In this document: positions 9,523 through 18,845 of the stretch, one piece after another | Numbering within the stretch: the first letter of the stretch is position 1 | How the letters are laid out: each line of letters starts with the position of its first letter | Origin: Arsukibacterium indicum | Lineage (GTDB): Bacteria; Pseudomonadota; Gammaproteobacteria; Enterobacterales; Alteromonadaceae | Length of the DNA: 64,000 nt | NCBI RefSeq assembly: GCF_019100565.1 | Contig: NZ_JAHRID010000002.1 | Coordinates: 372,001 to 436,000, forward strand | Reading direction: 5' to 3' | The notes under the pieces: model-generated | Told to the model about the DNA's origin: nothing | The model's database searches: none | The model's input: only the letters and a program-made list of their open reading frames with translations | Position numbers and translations under genes: made by a program

Positions 9523-10665
9523 TTATTTTGCGGATTGAAGTTGCTGCGCAAGCCAGCTATACGCCAGTTGCTGCTGCTCAGCATTAAATTCGTGTCCAAG
9601 TTGCGGCCACAGTTTTGTGCTCAGCGCCTCAGGGGCAGCGTATGCCTGCCATACTTCCGCCATTCGCTGATAGGCATCGGTAACTCCGGCAGCGGGCATC
9701 AGTTTGTCTTTGCCACCATTAATAAACAACATGGCTTTGGGGGCTGCCAGGCTGGCCACATCAGGAATATCCAGCTGGCCGGCCAAACCAGGATGCAACA
9801 TATAAAACGCTGACTGACCGCTTAAGATATTATTGCCCGGCACCAGCAAGTGCTGATAACGATTGAGCCAGGCTACCGCCACCGCAGCTTTAATATCGTC
9901 GGTTAATGCCGCCAGCTGCCAGGCCCGGAATGCTCCCATTGAAAAGCCCAGGGCCGACACCCGCATATTGTCGACGGCTGGCAATTGCCGGATAAAGTGC
10001 ACCAATTGCAGATCTTCGTAGGCCGCCATGCCTGCCAGTGAGCGGCCCATCAAAAAAAAGTTACTGGCGAGCGCCTGTTGCTGACTAAACTCCATTGGCC
10101 CGCGATCGCTCCAGCCCAGGGTATCGGCAGCCACCACCAGATAGCCCTGCTTCGCCAGCTCATCACCAATAAAGTTGCCGGAAAAATAGCGCTCACTCCA
10201 CTGGAGCGCCCTGGCCAGCTTTGGGTCATCAGCAAAGGGTCGGATCATCTTTTCTTTGCCAATATCAAAACGGGCGCCATGATCATGCAGCAGCAACACC
10301 GCAGGTAAAGGCTCACTTAGGGCCGGGCGCAGCAGCAACAGCTTAATCCGGCTATAGCTGGTTAGTTGCACCGACCATAATTCGGCCTGATACCCTTGCC
10401 GTTGCTCGGTTTTTTCCAGCATTGGCGCAAAGTCTGTCTCCTCAGCGGGCCATAACAGACTCTTTCGCAATAGCTCACGGCCATTTGCCCGCCACAGCGC
10501 TGGTGTCGCAAAGTTGCCAGCTGCCCAACTGGCCGGGTAATCTTGCTGTTGCTGTAACTGCTGATAAAAATCCGGCAACGGGCTGTCTTTCATTACCGAC
10601 CCTGCCAACGCCAACGCGCTCAGCGTCGCTGCAAGCAGGCCAGAAAACAGAGTAATTAAACGCAT
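9523..10665 (-). CDS. secreted alpha/beta hydrolase (dienelactone hydrolase/acetyl esterase-like)
   Basis: A 380-residue protein with an N-terminal signal peptide (cleavage near residue 22) and an alpha/beta hydrolase fold. The likely triad is Ser242 in GFSMG, Asp320 in NGGKDKLMP and His358 in LGHEF. The oxyanion region LLLHDHGARFD is present. Proteins of this layout are often annotated as acetyl xylan or glucuronoyl esterases, or as DLH-like hydrolases. A divergently transcribed pectate lyase starts 188 bases away, which hints at plant-polysaccharide side-chain removal; that link is an inference. Confidence 0.82.
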   Translation of the reverse strand: MRLITLFSGLLAATLSALALAGSVMKDSPLPDFYQQLQQQQDYPASWAAGNFATPALWRANGRELLRKSLLWPAEETDFAPMLEKTEQRQGYQAELWSVQLTSYSRIKLLLLRPALSEPLPAVLLLHDHGARFDIGKEKMIRPFADDPKLARALQWSERYFSGNFIGDELAKQGYLVVAADTLGWSDRGPMEFSQQQALASNFFLMGRSLAGMAAYEDLQLVHFIRQLPAVDNMRVSALGFSMGAFRAWQLAALTDDIKAAVAVAWLNRYQHLLVPGNNILSGQSAFYMLHPGLAGQLDIPDVASLAAPKAMLFINGGKDKLMPAAGVTDAYQRMAEVWQAYAAPEALSTKLWPQLGHEFNAEQQQLAYSWLAQQLQSAK

Positions 10666-10853
10666 ATTGTTCTGATCCTGTTGGTGGTTAATAGCCAGTA
10701 GGCATTTAATCCACGTTATCCCAGCTTTTAACGGGGATATAGCAATAACCCATTATTAATTCCATATATGAAGCAACCACCGGGAAATTTTTCAATTCAC
10801 TTGAAGCGATAACACCAAGTGCTTAGCTTAACCACTTCAACGTGGAGTGTTAT

Positions 10854-11996
10854 ATGTCGTTATTCAGCCAGTTGCTAGTGTCTTGTTTCCTGCTCGTTGC
10901 TGCCAGCACTGCCACTGCCGATTCCTGGAACGATTACTACCGGCAATCTGCACAGGTGCTGGCCGCTGATCAAGCTGCTATCAATGCAGAGCTGGCCGCC
11001 CTGAATGAAACTGAAGTCAGGCTGCCGGCAGCATCCCGCCGCTTTGGTTTTGATACTGATGCTCCTGCCAGCTGGTACCATACTGATGCGGGGAAAGTTG
11101 TACTGAGCAGTATTCTGAGTCTGCAAACCCCGTCAGGCGGCTGGTCAAAACGCACCGATATGAGCCAGCCGCGCCAGCCCGGCCAGCACTTCGGGGTTGA
11201 ACCAAACTATGTACCTACTTTCGATAACAGCGCAACCACTACGCAGTTAAGAGTATTGGCCCGGGCGTTCACAGCGACTGGTAGGGCAGAATACGCCGAG
11301 GCCTTCTATCGCGGATTACAGTTAATTTTTAAAGCACAATACCCTAATGGTGGCTGGCCACAAACCTACCCACTACGTGGGGATTATCATGACCATATCA
11401 CCCTGAATGACGGCGTTATGGCCGACATTTTGAACCTGCTGCTGGATATCAGCCTGCAGACCGGCGATTTCGCCTTTGTCAGCCCGCAGATGAAACAACG
11501 TAGTCAGCTGCACTTTAACCGCGGCGTTGCCCTGTTGCTTAAATTACAGGTTCATACCGCTGACCGCCTCACTATCTGGGCCGGCCAGTACCACCATCGA
11601 ACTCTGGCACCGGCTGCTGCCCGAGCCTATGAAATGGTCGCACTGGCCAGTTCTGAAAGTGCCGCTATTACCGAACTGCTAATGCGGATAGTTAACCCCG
11701 AACCAGCGGTTGTCAATGCCGTAACCCAGGCGGCCAACTGGTTCTTGCAACACCAGTTGGCCAATCTGTACTGGCATCCGGTTGACCGGGTATTAGTGGC
11801 TAAACCCGGCAGCCACCGGATCTGGCCACGGTTTGCCGAAATTGGCAGTAATAAGGCGCTGTTTGCTGATCGCGACGGTAAAATACTGTACGACGTGCAC
11901 CAGGTCTCACTGGAACGCCGTCAGGGCTACGCCTGGTATACCGCCACCCCTGAGCAGACTTTGCAACTGTATCAACAATGGCAAATTGCGCACTGA
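10854..11996 (+). CDS. pectate lyase, polysaccharide lyase family 10
   Basis: A 380-residue secreted enzyme with a clear signal peptide (MSLFSQLLVSCFLLVAASTA, cleaved near TADSW). The body shows PL10 features: TPSGGWSKRTDM, EPNYVPTFDNSATTTQLRVL, YPNGGWPQTYPLRGDYHDH, ITLNDGVMADIL and, near the end, WPRFAEIGSNKALFADRDGK. PL10 enzymes cleave polygalacturonate by beta-elimination with calcium. I chose ATG 10854 rather than the GTG at 10842, because that GTG lies inside the ribosome site GTGGAG. No other pectin genes are present apart from the divergent hydrolase. A 12-bp tandem repeat overlaps the stop codon. Confidence 0.88.
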   Translation: MSLFSQLLVSCFLLVAASTATADSWNDYYRQSAQVLAADQAAINAELAALNETEVRLPAASRRFGFDTDAPASWYHTDAGKVVLSSILSLQTPSGGWSKRTDMSQPRQPGQHFGVEPNYVPTFDNSATTTQLRVLARAFTATGRAEYAEAFYRGLQLIFKAQYPNGGWPQTYPLRGDYHDHITLNDGVMADILNLLLDISLQTGDFAFVSPQMKQRSQLHFNRGVALLLKLQVHTADRLTIWAGQYHHRTLAPAAARAYEMVALASSESAAITELLMRIVNPEPAVVNAVTQAANWFLQHQLANLYWHPVDRVLVAKPGSHRIWPRFAEIGSNKALFADRDGKILYDVHQVSLERRQGYAWYTATPEQTLQLYQQWQIAH

Positions 11997-12021
11997 ACCT
12001 TCACCTGAACCTTAACCTGAA
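11993..12021. repeat. 12-bp tandem repeat at the pectate lyase stop codon
   Basis: About 2.4 copies of CTGAACCTTMAC in a row, beginning at the TGA of the pectate lyase gene. The cause is probably replication slippage. No function is apparent. Confidence 0.6.
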
Positions 12022-12177
12022 TGTAAATTTTATTCCGCTTTACTTGGTTAAAAACCAACCAGCCTGCTACGCTTAGCCAGACAATGCTAAGCTGCTAAAT
12101 TATATTTAGTTTATATAGAAAGCTTCAGGTCAGTTAAGTACCAGCCATTACATCAATTCAGGGTCAGGGAGACAAGC

Positions 12178-14334
12178 GTGAGAGTAGTAATGCGGTTTTT
12201 ATCGGAGTTACGCCGGCGTAAAGTTATTCAAACCCTTATCCCTTTTCTGGGCGTTATCTGGCTTCTCCTGCAAATTATTGCCGTGGTTACCCCGCTGCTA
12301 AATTTAAGCCCCTTTGTTGCCACCAGCCTGACGATTTTCCTGTTTGCCTGCTTTCCTGTGGTGTTTTACCTGGCCTGGTATTTTGATATTACCCCCCAGG
12401 GCATAAAAGTTACTGAAGTAGACTACAGCGAACACCCGAAGCCACTGGGCTTTAAATGGTGGCTGGGTTTAAGCGTGGTAATAGTTGGCTCGTTAATGCT
12501 GGGCCTGCATTATTTCGACAATGCCCGCACCGACTATGCCAAACGCAATGAAGGCCTGGTAAACAGCGTAAAGGCCAGTTCTATTGCTGTACTGCCATTT
12601 CGGGACCAAAGCCCGGATAGTGATCAGCAGTATCTGGCGGCCGGTATTACCGAAGAGCTGGCAACGATACTTGGCCAGGTTGACGGTTTACAGGTGGCAT
12701 CTGCCAGTGCCGGTTTTAGCCTGGCACGGCAAAACCTGTTGCCGGTTGATATTGCCAGACGGCTTAAAGTAGATACTTTACTCAGTGGCAGTATTCATAA
12801 AATTGGTAATCAAATCCGGTTGCGGGTAGAGCTGATTAATGCCGAGGATGGCATGACCTTATGGAGCCAGAGCTTTTCGCGGGAACTGAGTGATATTTTT
12901 GCGGTAGAAACCGAAATCGCCCGCGCTGTTGCTAACCTGCTGCAACAGCGCTATTTAGAAGCAGGCAGCCTGACCAGCCTTAACAGCACCAGCAGTACCG
13001 ATGCCTATTTAATGTACCTGCGCGGTCGCGAGCAGTACCGCCTACAAACTACGGAATCAATAAAAGAAGCACGCCGTTTATTTGAACAGGCTCTGGCGCT
13101 CGACCCCGAATATGCCATGGCTTATGTCGCACTGGCCGATACCATTATTTTACTGGCTGAAGGCAGCGCCAGTTTTGGCGTTTTAAAAGCCGATATTGCT
13201 GCGACTTTAGCAGAGCAACATTTAGCCAAAGCGCTGGTGCGGGCGCCCGAACTGGCCGAAGCCCATGCAGTGCGCGGCTTATTGCTGTTTTATTTACAGA
13301 GTAACTACGATGCGGCGCTGCCGGCATTGGATAAAGCGCTTAGCCTGAACCCTAACTTAGCTCAGGTGCATTTGTGGCGTTTTGCAGCGCTGGAGCAACT
13401 GGGCCGCAGCCAGGATGCCTGGCAAGCGCTGCAGCAGGCGCACCGGCTGGACCCTATTGCTATAACTCACCAGTACAACCTGGCGTTTAAACTTGCCGAG
13501 CGAGGGGAGCTAACCCTTGCAGAACAACAATACCGACAGTTAATTGCAGATTTTCCCGACTCGCCCATGGGTTATGCCGGCCTGGCCGACCTTTATACTC
13601 AAACTGGTGAGCTGGCAGATAGTCTGGATTACTGGCAGCAGGCGTATCGCTTATCGCCGGAAAATAACAATTTTCAAGTCAACCTAATCAGTACCATGTT
13701 GGAATTACAGCTATTAGATAAAGTGGAACAATTAACTTCAGACAAACATTACGAGGCTACATTGTTATTGCGTCGCGGAAGATATAACGAATTAATTGAA
13801 TTAATGACTTTTCAGTTGGCGGCGAACCCGGAAGATCCTTGGGTAGCCTTTGAAGCTGGCTGGTATCAGTTATTAGTCGGTGATAAAGCCCAGGGTATTG
13901 AGCTGCTGCTGCAGGCGCATCAGTATTTTCAGCCAGCTGATTTACTGAGTTTGCCAATGTGCAGCCCGGCGCTGGAAATTGCCTGGGCGTATAAGCAGCG
14001 CCAGCAAGCTGAAGCCGCGGCCAAACTTATTCGGCAATGCACGGATACCCTACCGCCAGCTGGTCCCACGGGTTATCAGGATATTTACCGCCGTTACCTG
14101 AATGCCCGGCTGGCAGCTTTGCAAAACCGGCCGGAACAGGCATTAACCGAGCTGAGCGCAGCAGTAAACCAGGGCTGGCGCCAATGGTGGAGCCAGCACG
14201 ACCCGTTGTTGGCACCGATAGCTGATACGACGGAAGCCGAAGCGTTATTCAGCACCATTGAGCAGGCATTGCAGGTGCAACGGGCTAAAGCGGTGGCTAA
14301 GCTGCAAAACACATTAAATAACCCGCCTGACTAG
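12178..14334 (+). CDS. membrane protein with TolB-N-like domain and TPR repeats
   Basis: A 718-residue protein. Two hydrophobic helices (about 19-40 and 46-67) and a third near residues 95-110 precede a domain starting SIAVLPFRDQSPDSDQQYLAAGITEEL. That block is the TolB N-terminal/FlgO-like domain commonly fused behind adenylate cyclase or winged-helix regulators. Beyond about residue 260 the protein is built of TPR-type helical pairs (ARRLFEQALALDPEYAMAY and further copies). GTG 12178 is preferred because GGGAG lies six bases before it; ATG 12190 is the alternative. It probably acts as a scaffold in signalling or envelope assembly, though no DNA-binding or catalytic domain is seen. Confidence 0.8.
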   Translation: MRVVMRFLSELRRRKVIQTLIPFLGVIWLLLQIIAVVTPLLNLSPFVATSLTIFLFACFPVVFYLAWYFDITPQGIKVTEVDYSEHPKPLGFKWWLGLSVVIVGSLMLGLHYFDNARTDYAKRNEGLVNSVKASSIAVLPFRDQSPDSDQQYLAAGITEELATILGQVDGLQVASASAGFSLARQNLLPVDIARRLKVDTLLSGSIHKIGNQIRLRVELINAEDGMTLWSQSFSRELSDIFAVETEIARAVANLLQQRYLEAGSLTSLNSTSSTDAYLMYLRGREQYRLQTTESIKEARRLFEQALALDPEYAMAYVALADTIILLAEGSASFGVLKADIAATLAEQHLAKALVRAPELAEAHAVRGLLLFYLQSNYDAALPALDKALSLNPNLAQVHLWRFAALEQLGRSQDAWQALQQAHRLDPIAITHQYNLAFKLAERGELTLAEQQYRQLIADFPDSPMGYAGLADLYTQTGELADSLDYWQQAYRLSPENNNFQVNLISTMLELQLLDKVEQLTSDKHYEATLLLRRGRYNELIELMTFQLAANPEDPWVAFEAGWYQLLVGDKAQGIELLLQAHQYFQPADLLSLPMCSPALEIAWAYKQRQQAEAAAKLIRQCTDTLPPAGPTGYQDIYRRYLNARLAALQNRPEQALTELSAAVNQGWRQWWSQHDPLLAPIADTTEAEALFSTIEQALQVQRAKAVAKLQNTLNNPPD

Positions 14335-14346
14335 CTTCAGTTTTCA

Positions 14347-15141
14347 TTAAAGCCGCCCTGCCCGGCGATACAGCAATAATAACAGCAACGAAAACAAACC
14401 AAAGGTTGCCGGTTCAGATACCGCCAGCGGCAGCACCACAAACCGCTCAGGATCACTTGTTACCCGCCAGCTATCACCAAAACTGCTACCAAAACGAAAG
14501 CAACCTCCCAGCTCCGGAATACAGGCTGGCTCGCTGATAAAGGTATCAATATTATAAAATACGAACCCCTCGGGGGCGGTCATATCCAGGCTGGCTGTCA
14601 GCGAATATTCACCCGGCAGTAAATCGGCTGGCATGGCGGCGTTCATATAAATTTCGCGCCGGGTTTGCCAGGCTACCCCCTCTTCTACAGCCGTATCAGC
14701 CCCACCAAATACCCAGGAGTCAGTGCCATTACTGATAGTCCAGCTTAATAGCGACTGCGCGTCGGCAAAAAAACTCTGGGTATAACCAAACAGATCTAAC
14801 ATTTCACCCTGATAAAACTGCCAGTAGCAGGGTTCACCTTCAAAGGGGGTATTGCCATCCAGATAAACAATACAGTCTTCCTCCGGCACCGCTGAAATAT
14901 AATACTCACCGGGGCCTCTGCTTGCTTGCGGCACCCCGGCGGCATAATATTCTTCCCGTAATAAACCAACTACCAGCTCACTTTCCGGTACCATAACCAC
15001 CCAGGTCGGAAAACTAATCGAAATACTGCCTTTACCGCCATTACGAATTAAAGCGGCTTCGGCTACTGCGCTATACACTAATAAAAATACCTGACTAAAC
15101 GCCAGGGTAAGAAATAACAATACTGCCTTAACATTTTTCAT
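14347..15141 (-). CDS. secreted protein with PEP-CTERM-like sorting signal
   Basis: A 264-residue protein with a signal peptide (MKNVKAVLLFLTLAFSQVFLLVYSAVAEA) and a C-terminal tripartite signal SEPATFGLFSLLLLLLYRRAGRL: a SEPAT motif, one hydrophobic helix and an arginine-rich end. This is the pattern recognised by exosortase. The middle is low in recognisable motifs and rich in acidic and aromatic residues, with several cysteines. No exosortase or exopolysaccharide gene lies in the window. It converges on the TPR gene. The function of the mature protein is unknown. Confidence 0.75.
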   Translation of the reverse strand: MKNVKAVLLFLTLAFSQVFLLVYSAVAEAALIRNGGKGSISISFPTWVVMVPESELVVGLLREEYYAAGVPQASRGPGEYYISAVPEEDCIVYLDGNTPFEGEPCYWQFYQGEMLDLFGYTQSFFADAQSLLSWTISNGTDSWVFGGADTAVEEGVAWQTRREIYMNAAMPADLLPGEYSLTASLDMTAPEGFVFYNIDTFISEPACIPELGGCFRFGSSFGDSWRVTSDPERFVVLPLAVSEPATFGLFSLLLLLLYRRAGRL

Positions 15142-15179
15142 ATTTAACTCCTTGTTAAATACAGTGACGACGCTAAGTG

Positions 15180-16511
15180 CTAGCGGCTCAGTTTAAACAC
15201 AGCGGCATCGACGCTGCGCTGCATCACCACCTGCAGTAACACGGTTTGATGCGGCGTAAACAGCCAGTCGATTTCATCGGGCTCCAGCTTGATACCGGCG
15301 GTAGCGCTGACGGCGACACTGGCATAGCCCACCGGCTGGCGCGGTGGTTTATAATGCGGCTCGGCATTAAAGCTCAGATACAACTGATTTAGCTGATAGC
15401 GCTGGCGCAATTCGTTCAGGCTGGTCAGATTAAAATACAACGCCCGATTAGCGCTGTTGTCACTATAAGCATGCACACTACATAAAAACTGCTGATATAG
15501 CTGCTGCTCAAACTTCTCATCTTTTTTACCGGTGCGGTAAAACTCAACAAAATAATCCTGCACATTGTTGGCCAGGTGATCAGTCAACTGACACACCACC
15601 TGAGAGCGCTGCGGGCTTTTGCCAATCACAGTCGGGTCCAGCGCATTGATTTGTTGCTGCCAGTTAAAACTGACAGCCAGCGGCAAATAATCCGCATCTT
15701 CTACCTGCAGGGCTTTCTCTAAAATAGTCCGGGTAAGCGGGTTTTTCGGCCCTTTATCTTTAAATACCAGAGTACCGTGGTTTTCGTTATCCAAAATCGC
15801 CAGCGCAATATCGCCTTTACTGCGGCTGTACTGCAAGCTACCAGGCAGAACACATTGTTGCTCATCCAGTGCCACGGTGATCCGGCTGCAATTTAAATTA
15901 GCGCCGCTGATCCGCACGGTGCCATCAGAACCGTCCTCATTGGCAATAGCACTAACCCCAGAATAACCGGTATTACCAATCATTACCGTGGCCAGAATTT
16001 TACCGGCGCCGTACCAGTTCTCTTTTGCAAACAAATCGTTCAGTGCCAGCTGCTGAGTATAAGGCGAAGCCAGTTCCAGCCCTTTCAGAATTTGGGTACC
16101 GGTTTGAAAGCCCGGCTGGCCCCAGCCTTTTACCGCCCGGCCAAAAAAGCTGCGGCCCTTATGGGCTAGATGCGAGCCAAAGTTGGCGGGCGCCATCATC
16201 ACAAAGCGTTTAACCGGGTTGTGGCTGGCATTGTAAAACTGGGTAAGCCATTGCCTTGCAACTAATGAACCGGTGCTATGTACTACCAGATCAACGCTGC
16301 GATCGCCGGTCGGCAGGCCCATTTCATGCCAGGCCCTTTGCATGGCGGTGGCTAAATCGGTGTAGGTAACATCGTCGTGCATTGACAACCAGTCGCCCAG
16401 ATGCAAATGCACGGTCTTTTTGTTGGGGAGTTGTTTAATAAATTTACTAATAGTGGCAAAAGAGCGACTGTTGTCGCTCCAGCCATGCAGAATAATGACC
16501 GGGTTGTCCAT
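15180..16511 (-). CDS. lipase-like alpha/beta hydrolase with extra C-terminal domain
   Basis: A 443-residue protein without signal peptide. It opens with VIILHGWSDNSRSF (HGW oxyanion motif) and carries the nucleophile elbow VVHSTGSLVARQWL, typical of PGAP1/lipase-class hydrolases. About 170 C-terminal residues beyond the expected fold (from around DYLPLAVSFNWQQQ) look beta-rich and match nothing I know. The start MDNPVII at 16511 is preferred over an upstream in-frame ATG because AAGGAAG lies six bases before it. Substrate and localisation are uncertain; a cytoplasmic or non-classically exported esterase is possible. Confidence 0.75.
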   Translation of the reverse strand: MDNPVIILHGWSDNSRSFATISKFIKQLPNKKTVHLHLGDWLSMHDDVTYTDLATAMQRAWHEMGLPTGDRSVDLVVHSTGSLVARQWLTQFYNASHNPVKRFVMMAPANFGSHLAHKGRSFFGRAVKGWGQPGFQTGTQILKGLELASPYTQQLALNDLFAKENWYGAGKILATVMIGNTGYSGVSAIANEDGSDGTVRISGANLNCSRITVALDEQQCVLPGSLQYSRSKGDIALAILDNENHGTLVFKDKGPKNPLTRTILEKALQVEDADYLPLAVSFNWQQQINALDPTVIGKSPQRSQVVCQLTDHLANNVQDYFVEFYRTGKKDEKFEQQLYQQFLCSVHAYSDNSANRALYFNLTSLNELRQRYQLNQLYLSFNAEPHYKPPRQPVGYASVAVSATAGIKLEPDEIDWLFTPHQTVLLQVVMQRSVDAAVFKLSR

Positions 16512-16608
16512 TATGTCTTCCTTGTTGCTCACCGGAAAACCAGACATCACCCGCTTAGCAGCAGATCTTGGCTACATTTTAAAAACCAGATTAGTATAGC
16601 AGGCTTTG

Positions 16609-17538
16609 CTAATAGCCTTTACTTTTCAAAAATTCCAGCGCTGCAACAATGGCGGTTACCTGCGCCACAATGCATTGCTCCGGGCTGGCATGGGGGCTGT
16701 CGGGGTAAACCTCGGTAGTGGTGACATAAGGCGCGTCAGTAATGCCGCCACATAAACCCAGCGATTTTTTCGGGTAGTTTACCACCCCGGGCTGGCTGAT
16801 AGGCTCACCAATTAAACAACCATCTGCATCTGCCGGCGCAATCTGAGTCACCTTGCTTACGGCAAGGTTAATCGCCTGCTGGAAATCCGCTGCCGGTTTT
16901 TCGCTGTCGCCGACTAAATAAAAGCCATCAGGAATATCCCAGTTGGTGTTTACTTCGCCATCACGCGCCGCTTTTGCAGGCCGGAATTCACTGTTATCCG
17001 AGTCCGTGGTTTCATGTAAATCTATATGGGCCAGCACCGGCAAACTTAACTGCAGCAAAAAGTTAACTACTGCAGCCGATTCCGCTACCGGGCTGTCAGC
17101 TGTAAAATTGCGATTAGGATCAAGCGCCTGTGGGTTCCAGCGATTAATTGTTTCGTAGCCCCAGGGGCTGATACAGGGCAGTAAAATAAGATTAAAATGG
17201 TCGCTGTAATTCGCCGCTTCGGTTTGTAAAAAACGAATGGCGCCCTGCACACCGCTGGTTTCATAACCATGCACGCCCCCGGTAACCAATACCGTCACTT
17301 TATCAACCGCTAAACCATTACTGAAGGCATACAGCGGGTAACTTTCTGCGCCATACTGACGATAATCCAGCTCGCCATATTGCTGGCGGGTAAAGCCTGG
17401 TGCAACCTGCTCTAAGCGGCTCAGCACCTGTTGCTGATAGCTACGCTGGATCTGCTGCCGGGCCAGCCACTGAGCGTTTTCTGCCGGCCCCCACGGTTGT
17501 CCTGCTACGCCAATATCGTATTCCTGACTTGCCGTCAT
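16609..17538 (-). CDS. M14 family zinc carboxypeptidase-like protein
   Basis: A 309-residue cytoplasmic protein (no signal) of the M14/succinylglutamate desuccinylase-like group. Zinc ligands are visible in GGVHGYETSG (His90, Glu93) and in AHIDLHET (His175 likely), with NRNF as the substrate-carboxylate Arg region and TTTEVYPD holding the probable catalytic Glu. A strong ribosome site AAGGAG precedes the ATG. The group trims C-terminal residues or hydrolyses acyl-amino acids; which applies here is open. The upstream stretch to 17767 is shared with the divergent YqjG gene. Confidence 0.83.
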   Translation of the reverse strand: MTASQEYDIGVAGQPWGPAENAQWLARQQIQRSYQQQVLSRLEQVAPGFTRQQYGELDYRQYGAESYPLYAFSNGLAVDKVTVLVTGGVHGYETSGVQGAIRFLQTEAANYSDHFNLILLPCISPWGYETINRWNPQALDPNRNFTADSPVAESAAVVNFLLQLSLPVLAHIDLHETTDSDNSEFRPAKAARDGEVNTNWDIPDGFYLVGDSEKPAADFQQAINLAVSKVTQIAPADADGCLIGEPISQPGVVNYPKKSLGLCGGITDAPYVTTTEVYPDSPHASPEQCIVAQVTAIVAALEFLKSKGY

Positions 17539-17766
17539 ACTGTGCTCTCCTTTTTAACCAGGGCGTTACGCTATCGCGTTTTGTCTTTCCAGGCAATTTG
17601 CCTTCGCTTATTTCCCATCGCTTTACGTTTAGTTGCGTGCAGCGCTCAGGCCAGTAAACGGGCTATGTTCTAATTTGTCGAACAAACCTGCCAGTATTAT
17701 CAGATAGCCGCCAGCGGCGCAGTTGGCTACAGTAAAGGTTAATTTAGGTATAAACAGGAGGCTGGC

Positions 17767-18741
17767 ATGGGTTTACTGGTTGAAGGTAAATGGCAGGACA
17801 AATGGTACGACACTGACAGCAACGACGGTGAGTTTAAACGGGAAAGTGCCCAACTGCGTAACTGGGTAACCAGTGACGGCAGCGCCGGCCCAACGGGCAA
17901 GGCCGGCTTTAAAGCGGAGAAAGACCGCTATCATTTGTATGTGTCTCTGGCCTGCCCCTGGGCACATCGCACCCTGATTTTTCTGCGACTAAAACAACTG
18001 ACAGAGTATATCAGCGTATCCGTAGTCAGCCCCGACATGCTGGAGCACGGCTGGGAGTTTGACACCAGCAACCACAGTACAGGTGATAAGCTGTTTGGTT
18101 ACGACTATCTGCACCAGGTATATACCCGCCATCAGCAAGACTATACAGGCCGGGTTACTGTGCCAGTGCTGTGGGACAAACAGCAAAATTGTATTGTCAG
18201 CAACGAGTCTGCCGATATAATCCGGATGCTAAATTCTGCCTTTAACGCGCTTACCGGGAACCACGACGACTTTTATCCGGCCGATTTACAGCCGAAAATC
18301 AATGAGATTAACGAGCTGGTTTACAATAACATTAACAACGGGGTTTACCGCTGTGGCTTTGCCACCAGCCAAAAGGCTTACGAACAGGCTTACCAGCAAT
18401 TGTTCGATGCCCTTGAGCAGGTCGAATCTGTTTTGGCAAGCAACCGCTATTTAACCGGCTCATTAATTACTGAAGCTGACTGGCGGCTGTTTACCACCCT
18501 AATCCGCTTCGATGCTGTGTACCATGGCCACTTTAAGTGCAATAAGCAACGACTGGCCGATTACCCGAACCTGTCGGGCTTTACCCGTGAACTTTATCAG
18601 TGGCCGGGCGTGGCTGAAACCGTCAACTTTTATCATATAAAACGCCACTATTATTACAGCCATACCATGATAAATCCAAGCCAGGTGGTACCTGCCGGGC
18701 CACAGGTGGATTATCTGGCGGCACACCAGCGGGCGGGCTGA
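17767..18741 (+). CDS. yqjG: glutathionyl-hydroquinone reductase YqjG
   Basis: A 324-residue Xi-class glutathione transferase. The N-terminal thioredoxin-like domain has the catalytic Cys63 in LACPWAHRTL, and the helical C-terminal domain begins near EINELVYNNINNGVYRCGF. Length and motifs match E. coli YqjG, which reduces glutathionyl-hydroquinones using glutathione. The ribosome site CAGGAGG sits seven bases upstream. It is probably monocistronic, since the next gene is 105 bases away. Confidence 0.93.
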   Translation: MGLLVEGKWQDKWYDTDSNDGEFKRESAQLRNWVTSDGSAGPTGKAGFKAEKDRYHLYVSLACPWAHRTLIFLRLKQLTEYISVSVVSPDMLEHGWEFDTSNHSTGDKLFGYDYLHQVYTRHQQDYTGRVTVPVLWDKQQNCIVSNESADIIRMLNSAFNALTGNHDDFYPADLQPKINEINELVYNNINNGVYRCGFATSQKAYEQAYQQLFDALEQVESVLASNRYLTGSLITEADWRLFTTLIRFDAVYHGHFKCNKQRLADYPNLSGFTRELYQWPGVAETVNFYHIKRHYYYSHTMINPSQVVPAGPQVDYLAAHQRAG

Positions 18742-18845
18742 CAATCGCAGCCTGTTCTGGCCAGATGATTAGAAAAGACAAACGAACCGACTATACTCAG
18801 AGGAATTATATTGTTGAAACTTGCTATTAATTAGCGTGGAGCAAA

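Noticed and set aside
10780..10825. CACTTG/CAAGTG repeat upstream of the pectate lyase as an operator
   Set aside because: Six-base arms with a 12-base gap are too weak to support a regulatory site.
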